A stretch of DNA of 64,000 nt from positions 147,475 to 211,474 of the forward strand of contig NZ_JAGQCD010000003.1 of NCBI RefSeq assembly GCF_024345975.1, written 5' to 3'. The translations under genes and the position numbers were made by a program. This document shows positions 8,798 to 17,578 of this stretch, one piece after another (the first letter of the stretch is position 1; every line of letters starts with the position of its first letter). Under the pieces are notes generated by a model. The model saw only the letters and a list, made by a program, of their open reading frames with translations. It was not told the DNA's origin and did not search any database. This DNA comes from Cyanobium sp. Cruz-8D1 (GTDB taxonomy: Bacteria > Cyanobacteriota > Cyanobacteriia > PCC-6307 > Cyanobiaceae).

Positions 8798-9508
8798 TTG
8801 CCCACCGCCCTGATCACCGGTGCCTCCCGCGGCATCGGCGCCGCCGCCGCCCGCCGCTTCGCCGCCGAGGGTTACGACCTCCTGCTGGTGGCCCGCAGCA
8901 CTGCCGACCTTGATGGCCTGGCCGAGGAGCTGCGGGGGCTGGGCCGTCACATCGAAACCCAGGCCCTCGACCTGGCCGAGGCGGAGGCCATCCCTGGCAC
9001 GATGGCCGAGCTGCTCGGGCGGGGGCTGGTCCCTTCGGTGGTGATCAACAACGCCGGTGCCGCCTGGACCGGCCCCCTGGCGGCCATGCCCCTCGAGCGC
9101 TGGCAATGGTTGCTGCAGCTCAACCTGACCAGCGTCTTCCAGGTCTGCCTGGCGGTGCTGCCCGGCCTGCGCCAGGCCGGTGGCGGCAGGATCATCAACG
9201 TCAGCAGCCATGCCGCCAGGAATGCCTTCCCGGACTGGGGGGCTTATAGCGTCAGCAAGGCCGCCCTGGCATCGTTCAGCCGTTGCCTTGAGGCAGAGGA
9301 ACGCTCCGCCGGCATTAAGGTGAGCACCCTCACCCTGGGGGCGGTGAATACACCTCTTTGGGACAGTGAAACCGTCCACAGTTCCTTCGACCGACGTGCC
9401 ATGCTTTCACCTGAGCAGGTGGCTGAATCCCTGCTCTACCTAGCGCGGCAACCCCATTGCCAGACGGTTGAGGACCTCACCCTGATGCCTGCCGCCGGAG
9501 CCTTCTAA
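8798..9508 (+). CDS. Short-chain dehydrogenase/reductase
   Basis: A 236-residue classical SDR with a TTG start ([14 protein letters not shown]). The cofactor loop TGASRGIGAAAA is at the N-terminus, the structural NNAGAAW motif near residue 85, the catalytic Ser in IINVSSHAAR, and the Tyr-Lys pair in AYSVSKAALASF. The substrate cannot be told from sequence. The gene sits 25 bases after accA and 8 bases before folE in the same direction, so it may be cotranscribed; a fatty acid or pterin related ketoreductase role is possible but not shown. Confidence 0.9.
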   Translation: MPTALITGASRGIGAAAARRFAAEGYDLLLVARSTADLDGLAEELRGLGRHIETQALDLAEAEAIPGTMAELLGRGLVPSVVINNAGAAWTGPLAAMPLERWQWLLQLNLTSVFQVCLAVLPGLRQAGGGRIINVSSHAARNAFPDWGAYSVSKAALASFSRCLEAEERSAGIKVSTLTLGAVNTPLWDSETVHSSFDRRAMLSPEQVAESLLYLARQPHCQTVEDLTLMPAAGAF

Positions 9509-9516
9509 CCCCCCTT

Positions 9517-10260
9517 ATGACATCCACCCTCCCCAGCGGCCTCAGCGCCCGTCAGGTCGCTCCCGTCACCACCCCCATTCCCGTCAGCCTGCGGATCCGC
9601 GAGCGACTGCAGAAGCAAGGGGTGCCGTTCCTGGCCAACGACAACATTTCCGAGCATCTGCGCGAAGGCGAGCTCGACCAGCTGGAGATCGAAGTGGCCG
9701 GCAAGGTGCGCGAGTTGCTGCGCAGCCTGGTGATCGATATCGAGAACGACCACAACACCGAGGAGACGGCCGAACGGGTGGCCAAGATGTACCTGCACGA
9801 GGTGTTCAAGGGGCGCTACCACGAGCAACCCAAGATCGCCAGCTTCCCCAACGTGAAGCAGCTCGATGAGATCTATACCGTTGGTCCCATCTCGATCCGC
9901 TCCGCCTGTTCCCACCACCTCGTGCCGATCCTGGGCAACTGCTGGATCGGGATCAAACCGGGCGAACGGGTGATCGGTCTGTCGAAGTTCTCCCGGGTCG
10001 CCGACTGGGTCTTCTCACGGCCCCACATCCAGGAAGAGGCCGTGATCATCCTCGCTGACGAGATCGAACGACTGTGTGAGCCCCTCGGCCTGGCGATCCT
10101 TGTCAAAGCCCAGCACTACTGTATGAAGTGGCGCGGCGTGAAGGAACCCCAGACCAGCATGGTCAACTCTGTCGTGCGCGGTGATTTCCGCCACGACCCC
10201 AGCCTCAAGCAGGAGTTCTTTGAGCTCGTGCGTCAGCAGGAGTCGCTGCTCGGTAACTGA
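9517..10260 (+). CDS. folE: GTP cyclohydrolase I
   Basis: A 247-residue homodecameric enzyme that converts GTP to dihydroneopterin triphosphate, the entry step to tetrahydrofolate and pterins. Zinc and catalytic motifs are present: SACSHHLVPILGNCWIG (Cys and His ligands), GLSKFSRVADW, QEEAVIILADEI, and the second Cys in KAQHYCMKWRGVK. The first ~40 residues are variable. It follows the SDR by 8 bases and ends 15 bases before a convergent gene. Confidence 0.97.
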   Translation: MTSTLPSGLSARQVAPVTTPIPVSLRIRERLQKQGVPFLANDNISEHLREGELDQLEIEVAGKVRELLRSLVIDIENDHNTEETAERVAKMYLHEVFKGRYHEQPKIASFPNVKQLDEIYTVGPISIRSACSHHLVPILGNCWIGIKPGERVIGLSKFSRVADWVFSRPHIQEEAVIILADEIERLCEPLGLAILVKAQHYCMKWRGVKEPQTSMVNSVVRGDFRHDPSLKQEFFELVRQQESLLGN

Positions 10261-10275
10261 GCCGCTGCGTGACGC

Positions 10276-10806
10276 TCAGGATCCGGGTCCGGCCATGACC
10301 GGCCCCACCACCTGGGACACGCTGCGCTGGCTGCCGCTTGAGGTGGGCACAGCTACCACCACCATCACCTGGTAGGCCACGTCGGCCGGCGTCAGGGCAT
10401 AGGTGGGGCCGCTGGCCCCCTGGATCAGCTGCCAGTGGCTCCGGCCAGGGGCCAGGCGATACCAGTGAAAGGCGCTGGGGGGCAGGGAGGCCAGCACGTC
10501 AGCCGTGGCCGTGGCTTGCAGCAGGGCTCCCTGCCGGGCTTCCCCCTGCAACAGCAGCTGGTTGAGCCCGGCTATCCGCTGCTGCACCGCCCCCTCGATC
10601 TGCTGATCCCCGGCGATTTCCTGGCGCAGCAACTGGATCTGCTGCTGGGGATCGGCCGTGATCCCCGGCACACACTGCAGCGTCCCCTGCACCAGCTGAC
10701 AACCCACCAGATCCTGGGCTTTGAGGCCGGCCCCTGGCCCCATCAGCAGCAGCAGGCCCAGGGGCAGGGCGGCACGAAGGCGGAGGGCGCGACGAAGGAA
10801 GGACAA
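10276..10806 (-). CDS. Exported hypothetical protein
   Basis: About 176 residues if translation starts at TTG 10806 (MSFLRRALRLRAALPLG), which places a basic n-region and hydrophobic core LPLGLLLLMGPGAG followed by LKAQ, a likely signal peptide cleavage site. The mature part has two early Cys (VGCQLVQGTLQCVPG), a Gln-rich helical segment and a C-terminal beta-like domain with FHWYRLAPG. The frame is open to another TTG at 10866, where it would overlap the trpF stop as TTGA. I do not recognise the family; the shape suggests a periplasmic protein conserved among picocyanobacteria. Confidence 0.6.
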   Translation of the reverse strand: MSFLRRALRLRAALPLGLLLLMGPGAGLKAQDLVGCQLVQGTLQCVPGITADPQQQIQLLRQEIAGDQQIEGAVQQRIAGLNQLLLQGEARQGALLQATATADVLASLPPSAFHWYRLAPGRSHWQLIQGASGPTYALTPADVAYQVMVVVAVPTSSGSQRSVSQVVGPVMAGPGS

Positions 10807-10862
10807 AGGGGACTCAGAGATCGGACTGCACCGATCCTGGACCCGGCAGTGCCAAAAGCCAA

Positions 10863-11516
10863 TCAACCGGTGGCGGAACCACGCACCGCCGCCACCAGGG
10901 CCGCGACCCGCGCCAGGTTCTTGACGCCGGGGCGATCCTCCAAGGAGCTGGAGGCATCAAGACCATCGGGGCGGAGCCGGGCCAGCAGCTCGGTCACCGT
11001 CTCGGGGCCGACGCCACCGGCCAGCCACCAGGGGAAGGTCGGGCGGAAATCCTCCAGCCAGGCGGTGGGGATCCGCTGCCCGGTGCCCCCCAGCTGGCCG
11101 GGCTGCCAGGCGTCCAACAACAGGGCCTCGACCACCTCGGCATAGGCGGCCGCCGTCTCCAGATCCTCGGGGGAGCGCACCCGCAGGGCCTTCCATATCC
11201 GGACACCCAGCCGCTGGGCCAGCTCACCGCAGCGCTCCACGCTTTCATCCCCATGCAGCTGGAGCACCGCATGGCCCCGGCCCACGCCGAGCTCCTCCAG
11301 CCGGTCGTCGCTGGGATCGGCCACCACGAGCACGCCGAAGCAATCACCGCCGGCGGCCATGGCCGCGAACAGATCGGGCCGTTGCGCCACTGGCACAAAG
11401 CGGGGTGAGCTGGGCACGGCGATGACGCCGATCGCATCGACCCCCAGGGCGGCGATGGCGATGGCCTGGGCCGGCTGCCTGAGCCCACAGATCTTCAGCA
11501 GCGGGGAGGAAACCAG
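10863..11516 (-). CDS. trpF: Phosphoribosylanthranilate isomerase, start codon non-canonical
   Basis: A TIM-barrel enzyme of tryptophan synthesis, isomerising phosphoribosylanthranilate to CdRP. The reading frame contains SPLLKICGLRQ with the catalytic Cys, VPSSPRFV, LQLHGDES, LLLDAW with the general-acid Asp, and WLAGGVGPETV with the phosphate site. The first ATG/GTG/TTG in frame is GTG 11417, which would remove the KICG motif and the first barrel strand. In-frame sequence upstream to a TAG near 11543 has no canonical start; CTG at 11516 gives 217 residues, the normal family length. I therefore give 11516 as the probable start. It precedes the exported protein and is divergent from the M50 protease. 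Confidence 0.85.
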   Translation of the reverse strand: MVSSPLLKICGLRQPAQAIAIAALGVDAIGVIAVPSSPRFVPVAQRPDLFAAMAAGGDCFGVLVVADPSDDRLEELGVGRGHAVLQLHGDESVERCGELAQRLGVRIWKALRVRSPEDLETAAAYAEVVEALLLDAWQPGQLGGTGQRIPTAWLEDFRPTFPWWLAGGVGPETVTELLARLRPDGLDASSSLEDRPGVKNLARVAALVAAVRGSATG

Positions 11517-11589
11517 AACAAGGTTGGCCGGGGTGCCTTTCTAGGATGGGGTCGAAAACACCGGCTCTGGCCGGATCTCTGCCCGGACG

Positions 11590-12900
11590 GTGCCCGTGGG
11601 TGAAGGCTGGCAACTGCTGACGATCCGCGGCATTCCCCTGCGCATCCACCCGAGCTGGTTCGTGATCCTGCTGCTGGCCACCCTGGGCTTCCAGCAGCAG
11701 TACGCCCTCAGCCTCCGCGGCCAGCTCGCCCCGGCGGCGCTCTGGGCCGTGGCCCTGGTCACCTCTTTGGCCCTGTTCGTTTCCGTGCTGCTGCACGAGC
11801 TGGGCCATTCCCTGGTGGCCCTGCAGCAGGGGGTGAAGGTGAAATCCATCACCCTCTTCCTGCTGGGGGGGGTGGCCAGCGTGGAGCGGGAATGCTCCAC
11901 CGCCCGCGGTGCCCTGATGGTGGCGGCGGCAGGACCGGCGGTGAGCCTGGTGCTGGGCATCGGCCTGCTGGCCTCCACCCATGCCGCCAGTCACCTCACC
12001 CCCGTCCTGGGGCAGGTGGTGGAACGGCTCGGCGCCCTCAACCTGATCCTGGGGCTGTTCAACCTGCTGCCCGGGCTGCCCCTGGATGGAGGCCTGATCG
12101 TCAAGGCCCTGGTCTGGGAATTCTCCGGCAGCCAAAGGCGGGGCGTCGAGGTGGCCAACACCTGCGGCCGCTTCCTGTCCCTGTTCGCCGTGGGGATGGG
12201 CACGGTGCTGCTGCTGCGGGGTGGCGGCATCGGCGGAGCCTGGCTGATTCTGCTGGGTTGGTTCGGCCTGGGGGCGGCCCGCAACCAGAAGCAGATGCTG
12301 GTCGTCCAGCAGGCCCTCAAGGATCTCAAGGTCAAGGATGTGGCCCAGCGCCGCTTCCGGGTGCTGGAGGCCGACACCAGCCTGCGGGAGCTGAGCCGGA
12401 TGCGCCTCGGCACCGCCCCGCCGATCGCCGAGGCCGGGGAAGGCGCTGCCCCCTCCGACAAGGACGCCCATGGCCCAGCGGACTGGCTGCTCGTCTGCGA
12501 CCGGGGCCGCTGGCAGGGTGTCATCGACGACGCTCCCCTCCAGGCCCTGCCCGTGCAGTGCTGGGACAGGGAACGGGTACGCGACCATCTGCAGCCCCTC
12601 TCCAGCCTGCCCTCCATCCCCGAATCGGCCGCGCTTTGGCAGGCCGCCCTCCAGCTCGAAGACGGTGGCCACCAGCGGCTGCTGGTACTGAGTCCGGCCG
12701 GACTGCCCTGCGGAACCGTGGAGCGGCCCGAACTGGGAGATGCGGTGCTGAAGAAGCTGGGTCTGCGGCTCCCCGCCAATCTGCTCTCCGCCGCCAGGCG
12801 TGAGAACGGCTATCCCCTCGGCATGGCCCTGGGTCAGGTGGCCCGCGGCATGGTCAGCTCGGGGGAGGTGTCCCTGCTCACCGACAAGGTCGCCCGATAA
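11590..12900 (+). CDS. Site-2 protease family (M50) metalloprotease with CBS-like C-terminus
   Basis: A 436-residue polytopic membrane protein with a GTG start. The zinc site HELGH is residues 69-73 within a transmembrane segment, and the second motif NLLPGLPLDGG provides the Asp ligand. Four to six membrane segments occupy residues ~15-225; residues ~245-436 are a soluble tail resembling a pair of degenerate CBS domains (VKDVAQRRFRVLEADTSL, QRLLVLSPAG). Such proteins are intramembrane proteases with nucleotide-responsive tails, akin to the SpoIVFB group. The substrate is unknown. The 3' end overlaps the convergent lipoate ligase gene by 67 bases. Confidence 0.9.
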   Translation: MPVGEGWQLLTIRGIPLRIHPSWFVILLLATLGFQQQYALSLRGQLAPAALWAVALVTSLALFVSVLLHELGHSLVALQQGVKVKSITLFLLGGVASVERECSTARGALMVAAAGPAVSLVLGIGLLASTHAASHLTPVLGQVVERLGALNLILGLFNLLPGLPLDGGLIVKALVWEFSGSQRRGVEVANTCGRFLSLFAVGMGTVLLLRGGGIGGAWLILLGWFGLGAARNQKQMLVVQQALKDLKVKDVAQRRFRVLEADTSLRELSRMRLGTAPPIAEAGEGAAPSDKDAHGPADWLLVCDRGRWQGVIDDAPLQALPVQCWDRERVRDHLQPLSSLPSIPESAALWQAALQLEDGGHQRLLVLSPAGLPCGTVERPELGDAVLKKLGLRLPANLLSAARRENGYPLGMALGQVARGMVSSGEVSLLTDKVAR

Positions 12901-13724
12901 CAGCCCAGGCCTCGGGCGATCACGGCCAGCTCCGCGGGGCTGAGGGGCCGGACCCGTGGCAGGCAAGTGTCGTGATCGCCGCCGCCATGGCCCCCCTCAG
13001 CCAGGCCCTCTGCAAGCCCCCCAGCCAGCAGGGGCAGCCAGCGCGCCGCCGAGCGGTACAGGTGCTGCTCCAGGTCCTGCCCGGCCAGTGGCAGGGGATC
13101 AAGCTCCGGGGGATCGCCGCTGAACACCTCCCGCCAGAGGCTGGGGCAGGGGTCCAGCTGGATCGATCCGTGCTGCAGCAGATGGCCGCCACGCCAAAGC
13201 TGGGCACTGCCCACCCGCTTGGCGCCGTTGGCCTGCACCAGGTCGGCGACGGTGCTGGTGGCGAAGCAGCTGCTGCGTTGCAGGCTGGCCGCCTGGCTGC
13301 CGCACAGCAGCGGCTGGCCCAGGGCCGCGAACGCTTCAACGAGCCAGACGAGGGCCCGGCCGTAGACCGCAGAGCGTGTTCCCTGCGGCCGGGGCCACAC
13401 CAGGGCATAGGTGAGATCGCCACCATGGAGGACGGCCCGGCCGCCACTGGGCCGTCGCACCAGATCAAGGCGCCCCTGCCGGGCCAGATCACACCAGTGG
13501 GGCTCGAGGCGCCGCTGGTGCCAGCCCAGGGAAAGGGTGGGCCGCGACCAGCGGTAGAGACGGAAGGCCGGCGCAGGAACCACCTCGGACGCGGGCTTGG
13601 CGGCCGCTGGGCCCTCCAGCAACCAGGCATCGATGGCCATCTGCCAGGCCCCATCGAGCTGGCAGGGTGCGATCCAGCGAACCGGCGCCGCCGGCTGGAC
13701 GGATGGGGCGGCCTGCGTTCTCAT
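12834..13724 (-). CDS. Lipoate-protein ligase A family protein
   Basis: A 296-residue protein with the BPL/LplA fold. The family motifs are seen as NLDWQMAIDAWL-like text (here WQMAIDAWLLEG), LYRWSRPTLSLGWHQ, LVRRPSGGRAVLHGGDLTYALVWP with the lipoyl/AMP binding RRPSGGRAVLH loop, and NGAKRVGSAQ with the catalytic Lys region. Cyanobacterial members are thought to attach or transfer lipoyl/octanoyl groups to lipoyl domains. The ATG at 13724 leaves 20 bases to the divergent TauE gene; an upstream in-frame start at 13751 would overlap it. Confidence 0.82.
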   Translation of the reverse strand: MRTQAAPSVQPAAPVRWIAPCQLDGAWQMAIDAWLLEGPAAAKPASEVVPAPAFRLYRWSRPTLSLGWHQRRLEPHWCDLARQGRLDLVRRPSGGRAVLHGGDLTYALVWPRPQGTRSAVYGRALVWLVEAFAALGQPLLCGSQAASLQRSSCFATSTVADLVQANGAKRVGSAQLWRGGHLLQHGSIQLDPCPSLWREVFSGDPPELDPLPLAGQDLEQHLYRSAARWLPLLAGGLAEGLAEGGHGGGDHDTCLPRVRPLSPAELAVIARGLGCYRATLSVSRDTSPELTMPRAT

Positions 13725-13744
13725 GGCTCCTGTTCGCCCGGCCC

Positions 13745-14554
13745 ATGGCAACGACCCTGATCTGGAGTCTGCTGCCCCTGCTGCCCCTGGGACTGGTGGC
13801 CGGCCTGCTCTCCGGGTTGCTGGGCATCGGCGGTGGGCTGATCTTCTCCCCGCTGCTGTTGCTGCTGGGCCTGACGCCCCACCAGGCCCTGGCCACCAGC
13901 ACCCTGGCGATCGTGCCCACCACGCTCGGGGGCACGATCGCCCATGTCCGCAGCGGCAGGCTCACCTGGCCGGGAGGCGTGGCGATCGCCGGCGGGGCCG
14001 CCCTCAGCGCCGGGCTGTTCAGCCGCCTGGGCCTGGGCCTGGCCGGCTGGCAGCTGCTCGGCCTGCAGGCGCTGCTCTATGCCCTGCTCACGGGGCTGGT
14101 CCGGCCGCGCAGCCAGCAGGCCCCGGCGCACGAACGGGAGCCCCATCCCCTCGCCCTCGCCCTGGTGGGGGCCCTGGCGGGGGTGGCGGCCGGCCTGCTG
14201 GGGGTGGGTGGCGGCCTGGTGATGGTGCCGGTGCTGGTGGGGGGGCTGGGGATACCCGTCCACGGGGCGATTCGTTACAGCACGCTGGCGGTCCTGGCCT
14301 CCTCCTGCAGCGCCTCGCTGGCCTTCCTGGCCGATGGACGGGCGAATCCGCTGGTGGCTCTGGTGCTGGGAGGTACCGCGGCCGTGGCGGCCCAGTGGTC
14401 CGCCAGCCGGCTCGAGCGGGTCCCGGAGGAACGGCTGGTGTGGATGCTGCGGGCCATCACCCTGGTGCTGGCGCTGGAAAGCGGCCGCCGCGCCGTGGGC
14501 CTGTGGTTCGAAGCTCAGGGGATCACGCTCCAGAAACCGGGGTCGAGCTCGTAG
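13745..14554 (+). CDS. TauE/SafE family membrane permease
   Basis: A 269-residue polytopic membrane protein. Two homologous halves are visible, each starting with the family motif: GLVAGLLSGLLGIGGGLIF at residue ~15 and GALAGVAAGLLGVGGGLVM at residue ~140. About eight hydrophobic segments are present. The family (COG0730) exports or imports sulfite, sulfoacetate or other organosulfur anions; the substrate here is unknown. The 3' end overlaps the convergent CRR6 gene by 40 bases. Confidence 0.9.
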   Translation: MATTLIWSLLPLLPLGLVAGLLSGLLGIGGGLIFSPLLLLLGLTPHQALATSTLAIVPTTLGGTIAHVRSGRLTWPGGVAIAGGAALSAGLFSRLGLGLAGWQLLGLQALLYALLTGLVRPRSQQAPAHEREPHPLALALVGALAGVAAGLLGVGGGLVMVPVLVGGLGIPVHGAIRYSTLAVLASSCSASLAFLADGRANPLVALVLGGTAAVAAQWSASRLERVPEERLVWMLRAITLVLALESGRRAVGLWFEAQGITLQKPGSSS

Positions 14555-15000
14555 CCCAGGACGGCGGCCATCTGGCCCAGGTTGGCGCGGCACTCGATAC
14601 CTCCGGCGGCCGCCCAGTCGTCGAGGAGGAACAGGCGCTGGGTGATCCAGAGATCCAGGCTCTCGGGGGCGAAGCGGATCCCCTCGGTGGGGCTGAAACC
14701 ATGGGGCAGCAGCATCGCCACATGGCGGGTGAGCTGACCGCCGCTGCGCTCCAGGACCAGGGGCAGCCAGGGATGGAGCGCATCGGCCCGCAGACTCCAC
14801 AGCCGCAGTTCGGCGATCTCCGAGAGTTCGCGTGGGTCTTCTGCGTCCCGGGGCCAGTCGAAGTCGATCTGCAGTCCGCTGGCGGCGGTGAGCAGCTCGG
14901 CCGGTGCCAGCGATGCCAGGCCCGCCAGGGGGGAGAGATCGAGCCCGCGCACCTGGTCGGCGGACACCTTCAGGGGCTCGGAGCAGGGTGGGAGCGCCAT
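14515..15000 (-). CDS. CRR6 family protein, NdhI maturation factor
   Basis: A 161-residue soluble protein from ATG 15000 (a TTG one codon upstream is also open). The core IDFDWPRDAEDPRELSEI, then LRLWSLRADALHPWLP, HVAMLLPHGFSPTEGIRF and LGYELDPGFW matches my recollection of the DUF1817/CRR6 family. In plants and cyanobacteria CRR6 is needed to mature NdhI, the 4Fe-4S subunit of the NDH-1 peripheral arm. This fits a genome that devotes much of this window to NDH-1 and CO2 uptake, though it lies 20 kb from ndhF4. Confidence 0.75.
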   Translation of the reverse strand: MALPPCSEPLKVSADQVRGLDLSPLAGLASLAPAELLTAASGLQIDFDWPRDAEDPRELSEIAELRLWSLRADALHPWLPLVLERSGGQLTRHVAMLLPHGFSPTEGIRFAPESLDLWITQRLFLLDDWAAAGGIECRANLGQMAAVLGYELDPGFWSVIP

Positions 15001-15091
15001 CAAGAGCTGTGACAGGGCAGGGCCGCAGGCTGGACCGTAGCTCGCGATGGCCGAAGAATGGGTCGGTCAAACTCCATCCACCGTCACGGAT

Positions 15092-15196
15092 ATGGTCACC
15101 CCGATCAACCAGGCCGAAGTGCTGATTGCCCTCGTCGTGGCGGCCCATGCCGGCGTGCTGGCCGTGCGTCTCTGCTTCAGCCTCTACAAAGCCTGA
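15092..15196 (+). CDS. psaM: Photosystem I reaction centre subunit XII
   Basis: A 34-residue single-span membrane peptide, MVTPINQAEVLIALVVAAHA at the N-terminus and ending with FSLYKA. PsaM is normally about 30-34 residues and consists of one transmembrane helix near the trimerisation face of PSI. The A-L-V-V-A-x-x-A-G-V-L-A-x-R-L pattern is the family signature. It is too short for ordinary gene calling. It lies divergently from CRR6 and 290 bases before the next gene. An ATG at 15047 is in another position but in the same frame and would add a 15-residue hydrophilic head; the shorter form matches the family. Confidence 0.88.
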   Translation: MVTPINQAEVLIALVVAAHAGVLAVRLCFSLYKA

Positions 15197-15265
15197 AGCT
15201 GCATGGGCTGCGCCCTTGGCAAGGGGCGGAGAGGCTGCTACAAGCAAAGGGCTCGCAGCCTTTCC

Positions 15266-15445
15266 TCAGGTGCGCCAGACCCAGTCCCAGCCTCCCCGGC
15301 GCCAGTCTTCCGCTGCAAGCCGCTCCACCGGCCGTTCGCGGCGCTCCTCGACCCTGCAGGCAGCCCCGGATCGACCGGTCGGCCCACCGTCCTGGCATCC
15401 GGCATCCGCTCCCACGGGCCACCTCGATGGGGCTGGGCTCTCCAT
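15266..15445 (-). other. Intergenic stretch with one weak minus-strand small ORF
   Basis: The 290-base gap between psaM and the next gene holds no clear gene. A 59-codon minus-strand frame ending in EDWRRGGWDWVWRT catches the eye because of the Trp-rich end, but its N-terminal part is low-complexity and it has no recognisable ribosome binding site or family. I list it only to account for the gap. Confidence 0.2.
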
Positions 15446-15485
15446 GGAGTCCCCCCGTTCCCCCGCCGAAGCTGGGGGGTGTGGC

Positions 15486-15857
15486 ATGGAAAGCCAGCTG
15501 CTCTCCCTGTCCGCCGAGCGGCAGGAGCTGGTCTGCAGCCTGATCGGGCTGGCCGTGAAGCTGGGGCTCATCGGCCTCACCGGCGTGAGCCTGTTCCAAC
15601 TTGCCGGCGCCTACCAGCAGCGCATGGAGAGCCAGGGGGAGATCTCGGCCGTTCTGGAGATCGAGAACGCCAAGCTGGTCAAGGCCAGGGAACGTTTCGA
15701 TGACCTGTTCATGGTGGAGGGCGAGCAGCGTCTGATCCGGGAGCAGAGCCAGTGGATCGCCCCGAACCGCCTGCGGGTGATCTGGCAGTCGAAGCGTCCG
15801 TTTCCAACTGTTGACTCCCCCGCATCCGGTCCCGGAAACCAGGGCGCCCGTCCGTAG
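15486..15857 (+). CDS. Conserved hypothetical membrane-anchored protein
   Basis: A 123-residue protein from ATG 15486. A single hydrophobic segment, LIGLAVKLGLIGLTGVSLF, covers residues ~17-36 and is followed by a helical region rich in Glu, Gln and Lys with coiled-coil potential (GEISAVLEIENAKLVKARERF). No catalytic motif is seen. The overall form, one membrane span followed by a short helical domain, is typical of small picocyanobacterial membrane proteins of unknown role. It lies 36 bases before por, so cotranscription with chlorophyll synthesis is possible. Confidence 0.65.
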   Translation: MESQLLSLSAERQELVCSLIGLAVKLGLIGLTGVSLFQLAGAYQQRMESQGEISAVLEIENAKLVKARERFDDLFMVEGEQRLIREQSQWIAPNRLRVIWQSKRPFPTVDSPASGPGNQGARP

Positions 15858-16898
<1,041 letters not shown>

Positions 16899-16921
16899 GG
16901 CGACCGCCGGGACGGAGACAT

Positions 16922-16949
16922 TGCGTCGGAATCTGCCGATTCAGACGCA
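16922..16949. terminator. Hairpin downstream of por
   Basis: An inverted repeat with arms of 12 bases (TGCGTC-x-GAATC and GATTC-x-GACGCA), one central mismatch and a 4-base loop, starting 24 bases after the por stop. It has no T tract on the plus strand, so it may be a factor-assisted terminator, an mRNA-stabilising 3' end, or a structure affecting the next gene at 16970. Confidence 0.5.
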
Positions 16950-16969
16950 GGCCGAGCTGGAGCCGCTAG

Positions 16970-17578
16970 ATGTCATCCAACACCACCTCGGAGTCGATGG
17001 CCCGCACGCTGCGCTGGGGAGTGGGACTGCTTCTGGTCGTCAGCCTGTCGATCGGTGCGTTCCTGCTCCTGCCGTTCCGCTCCTGGTTGCCCGGCGGAAC
17101 AGTGGGGGACGTGCCGCTGAACCAGGTGGTGAACGGCACGGCGTTCAATCGTCTGTTTCCCGAGCCGGACGACGGCGACCAGCTCGTGTTCACCCAGGAG
17201 AAGCGTGGCTTCAGTGAGGCCAGGCTCAAGCATGGCGGCCAGGTGAAGGCCCTGCTGGCCATCTCCGATGTCAGCACCGCACCGGAGGCACGCCGCAAGT
17301 TCGAGACCAGCCAGAGCCGGCTGCAGGGCTGGCCGCTGGTGGAGCAGGGTCCCCAGGCCACCGCCCTGCTGGTGGCCGACCGCTTCCAGATCAAGGTGAT
17401 CGGCCAGGGCGATGGGCTGGAGGCCGAGCAGCGCCAGATCCTGATCGGCCGGTTCAACCTCCGGGGCCTGGCGGCTCTGAAGTCGGCCAGCGCCCCCCGG
17501 GCGAGCCTGCCCAGCGGCCCAGACAGCGCCGGACGCCAGAGCCTTGAGCGACGGGCGGCCATGGAGCCCGCGTCATGA
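16970..17578 (+). CDS. Conserved hypothetical membrane-anchored protein
   Basis: A 202-residue protein with one N-terminal transmembrane helix at residues ~14-34 (VGLLLVVSLSIGAFLLLPF). The rest is an extracytoplasmic or lumenal-type domain beginning FNRLFPEPDDGDQLVFTQEKRGFSEARL, then a repeat-free alpha/beta domain ending in a Ser/Pro-rich tail. The DVPLNQVVNGTAFNRLFP segment looks conserved rather than random. I do not recognise the family. The stop overlaps the next gene's ATG (ATGA), so the two are almost certainly expressed together, and both lie between por and the chlLBN block. Confidence 0.7.
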   Translation: MSSNTTSESMARTLRWGVGLLLVVSLSIGAFLLLPFRSWLPGGTVGDVPLNQVVNGTAFNRLFPEPDDGDQLVFTQEKRGFSEARLKHGGQVKALLAISDVSTAPEARRKFETSQSRLQGWPLVEQGPQATALLVADRFQIKVIGQGDGLEAEQRQILIGRFNLRGLAALKSASAPRASLPSGPDSAGRQSLERRAAMEPAS

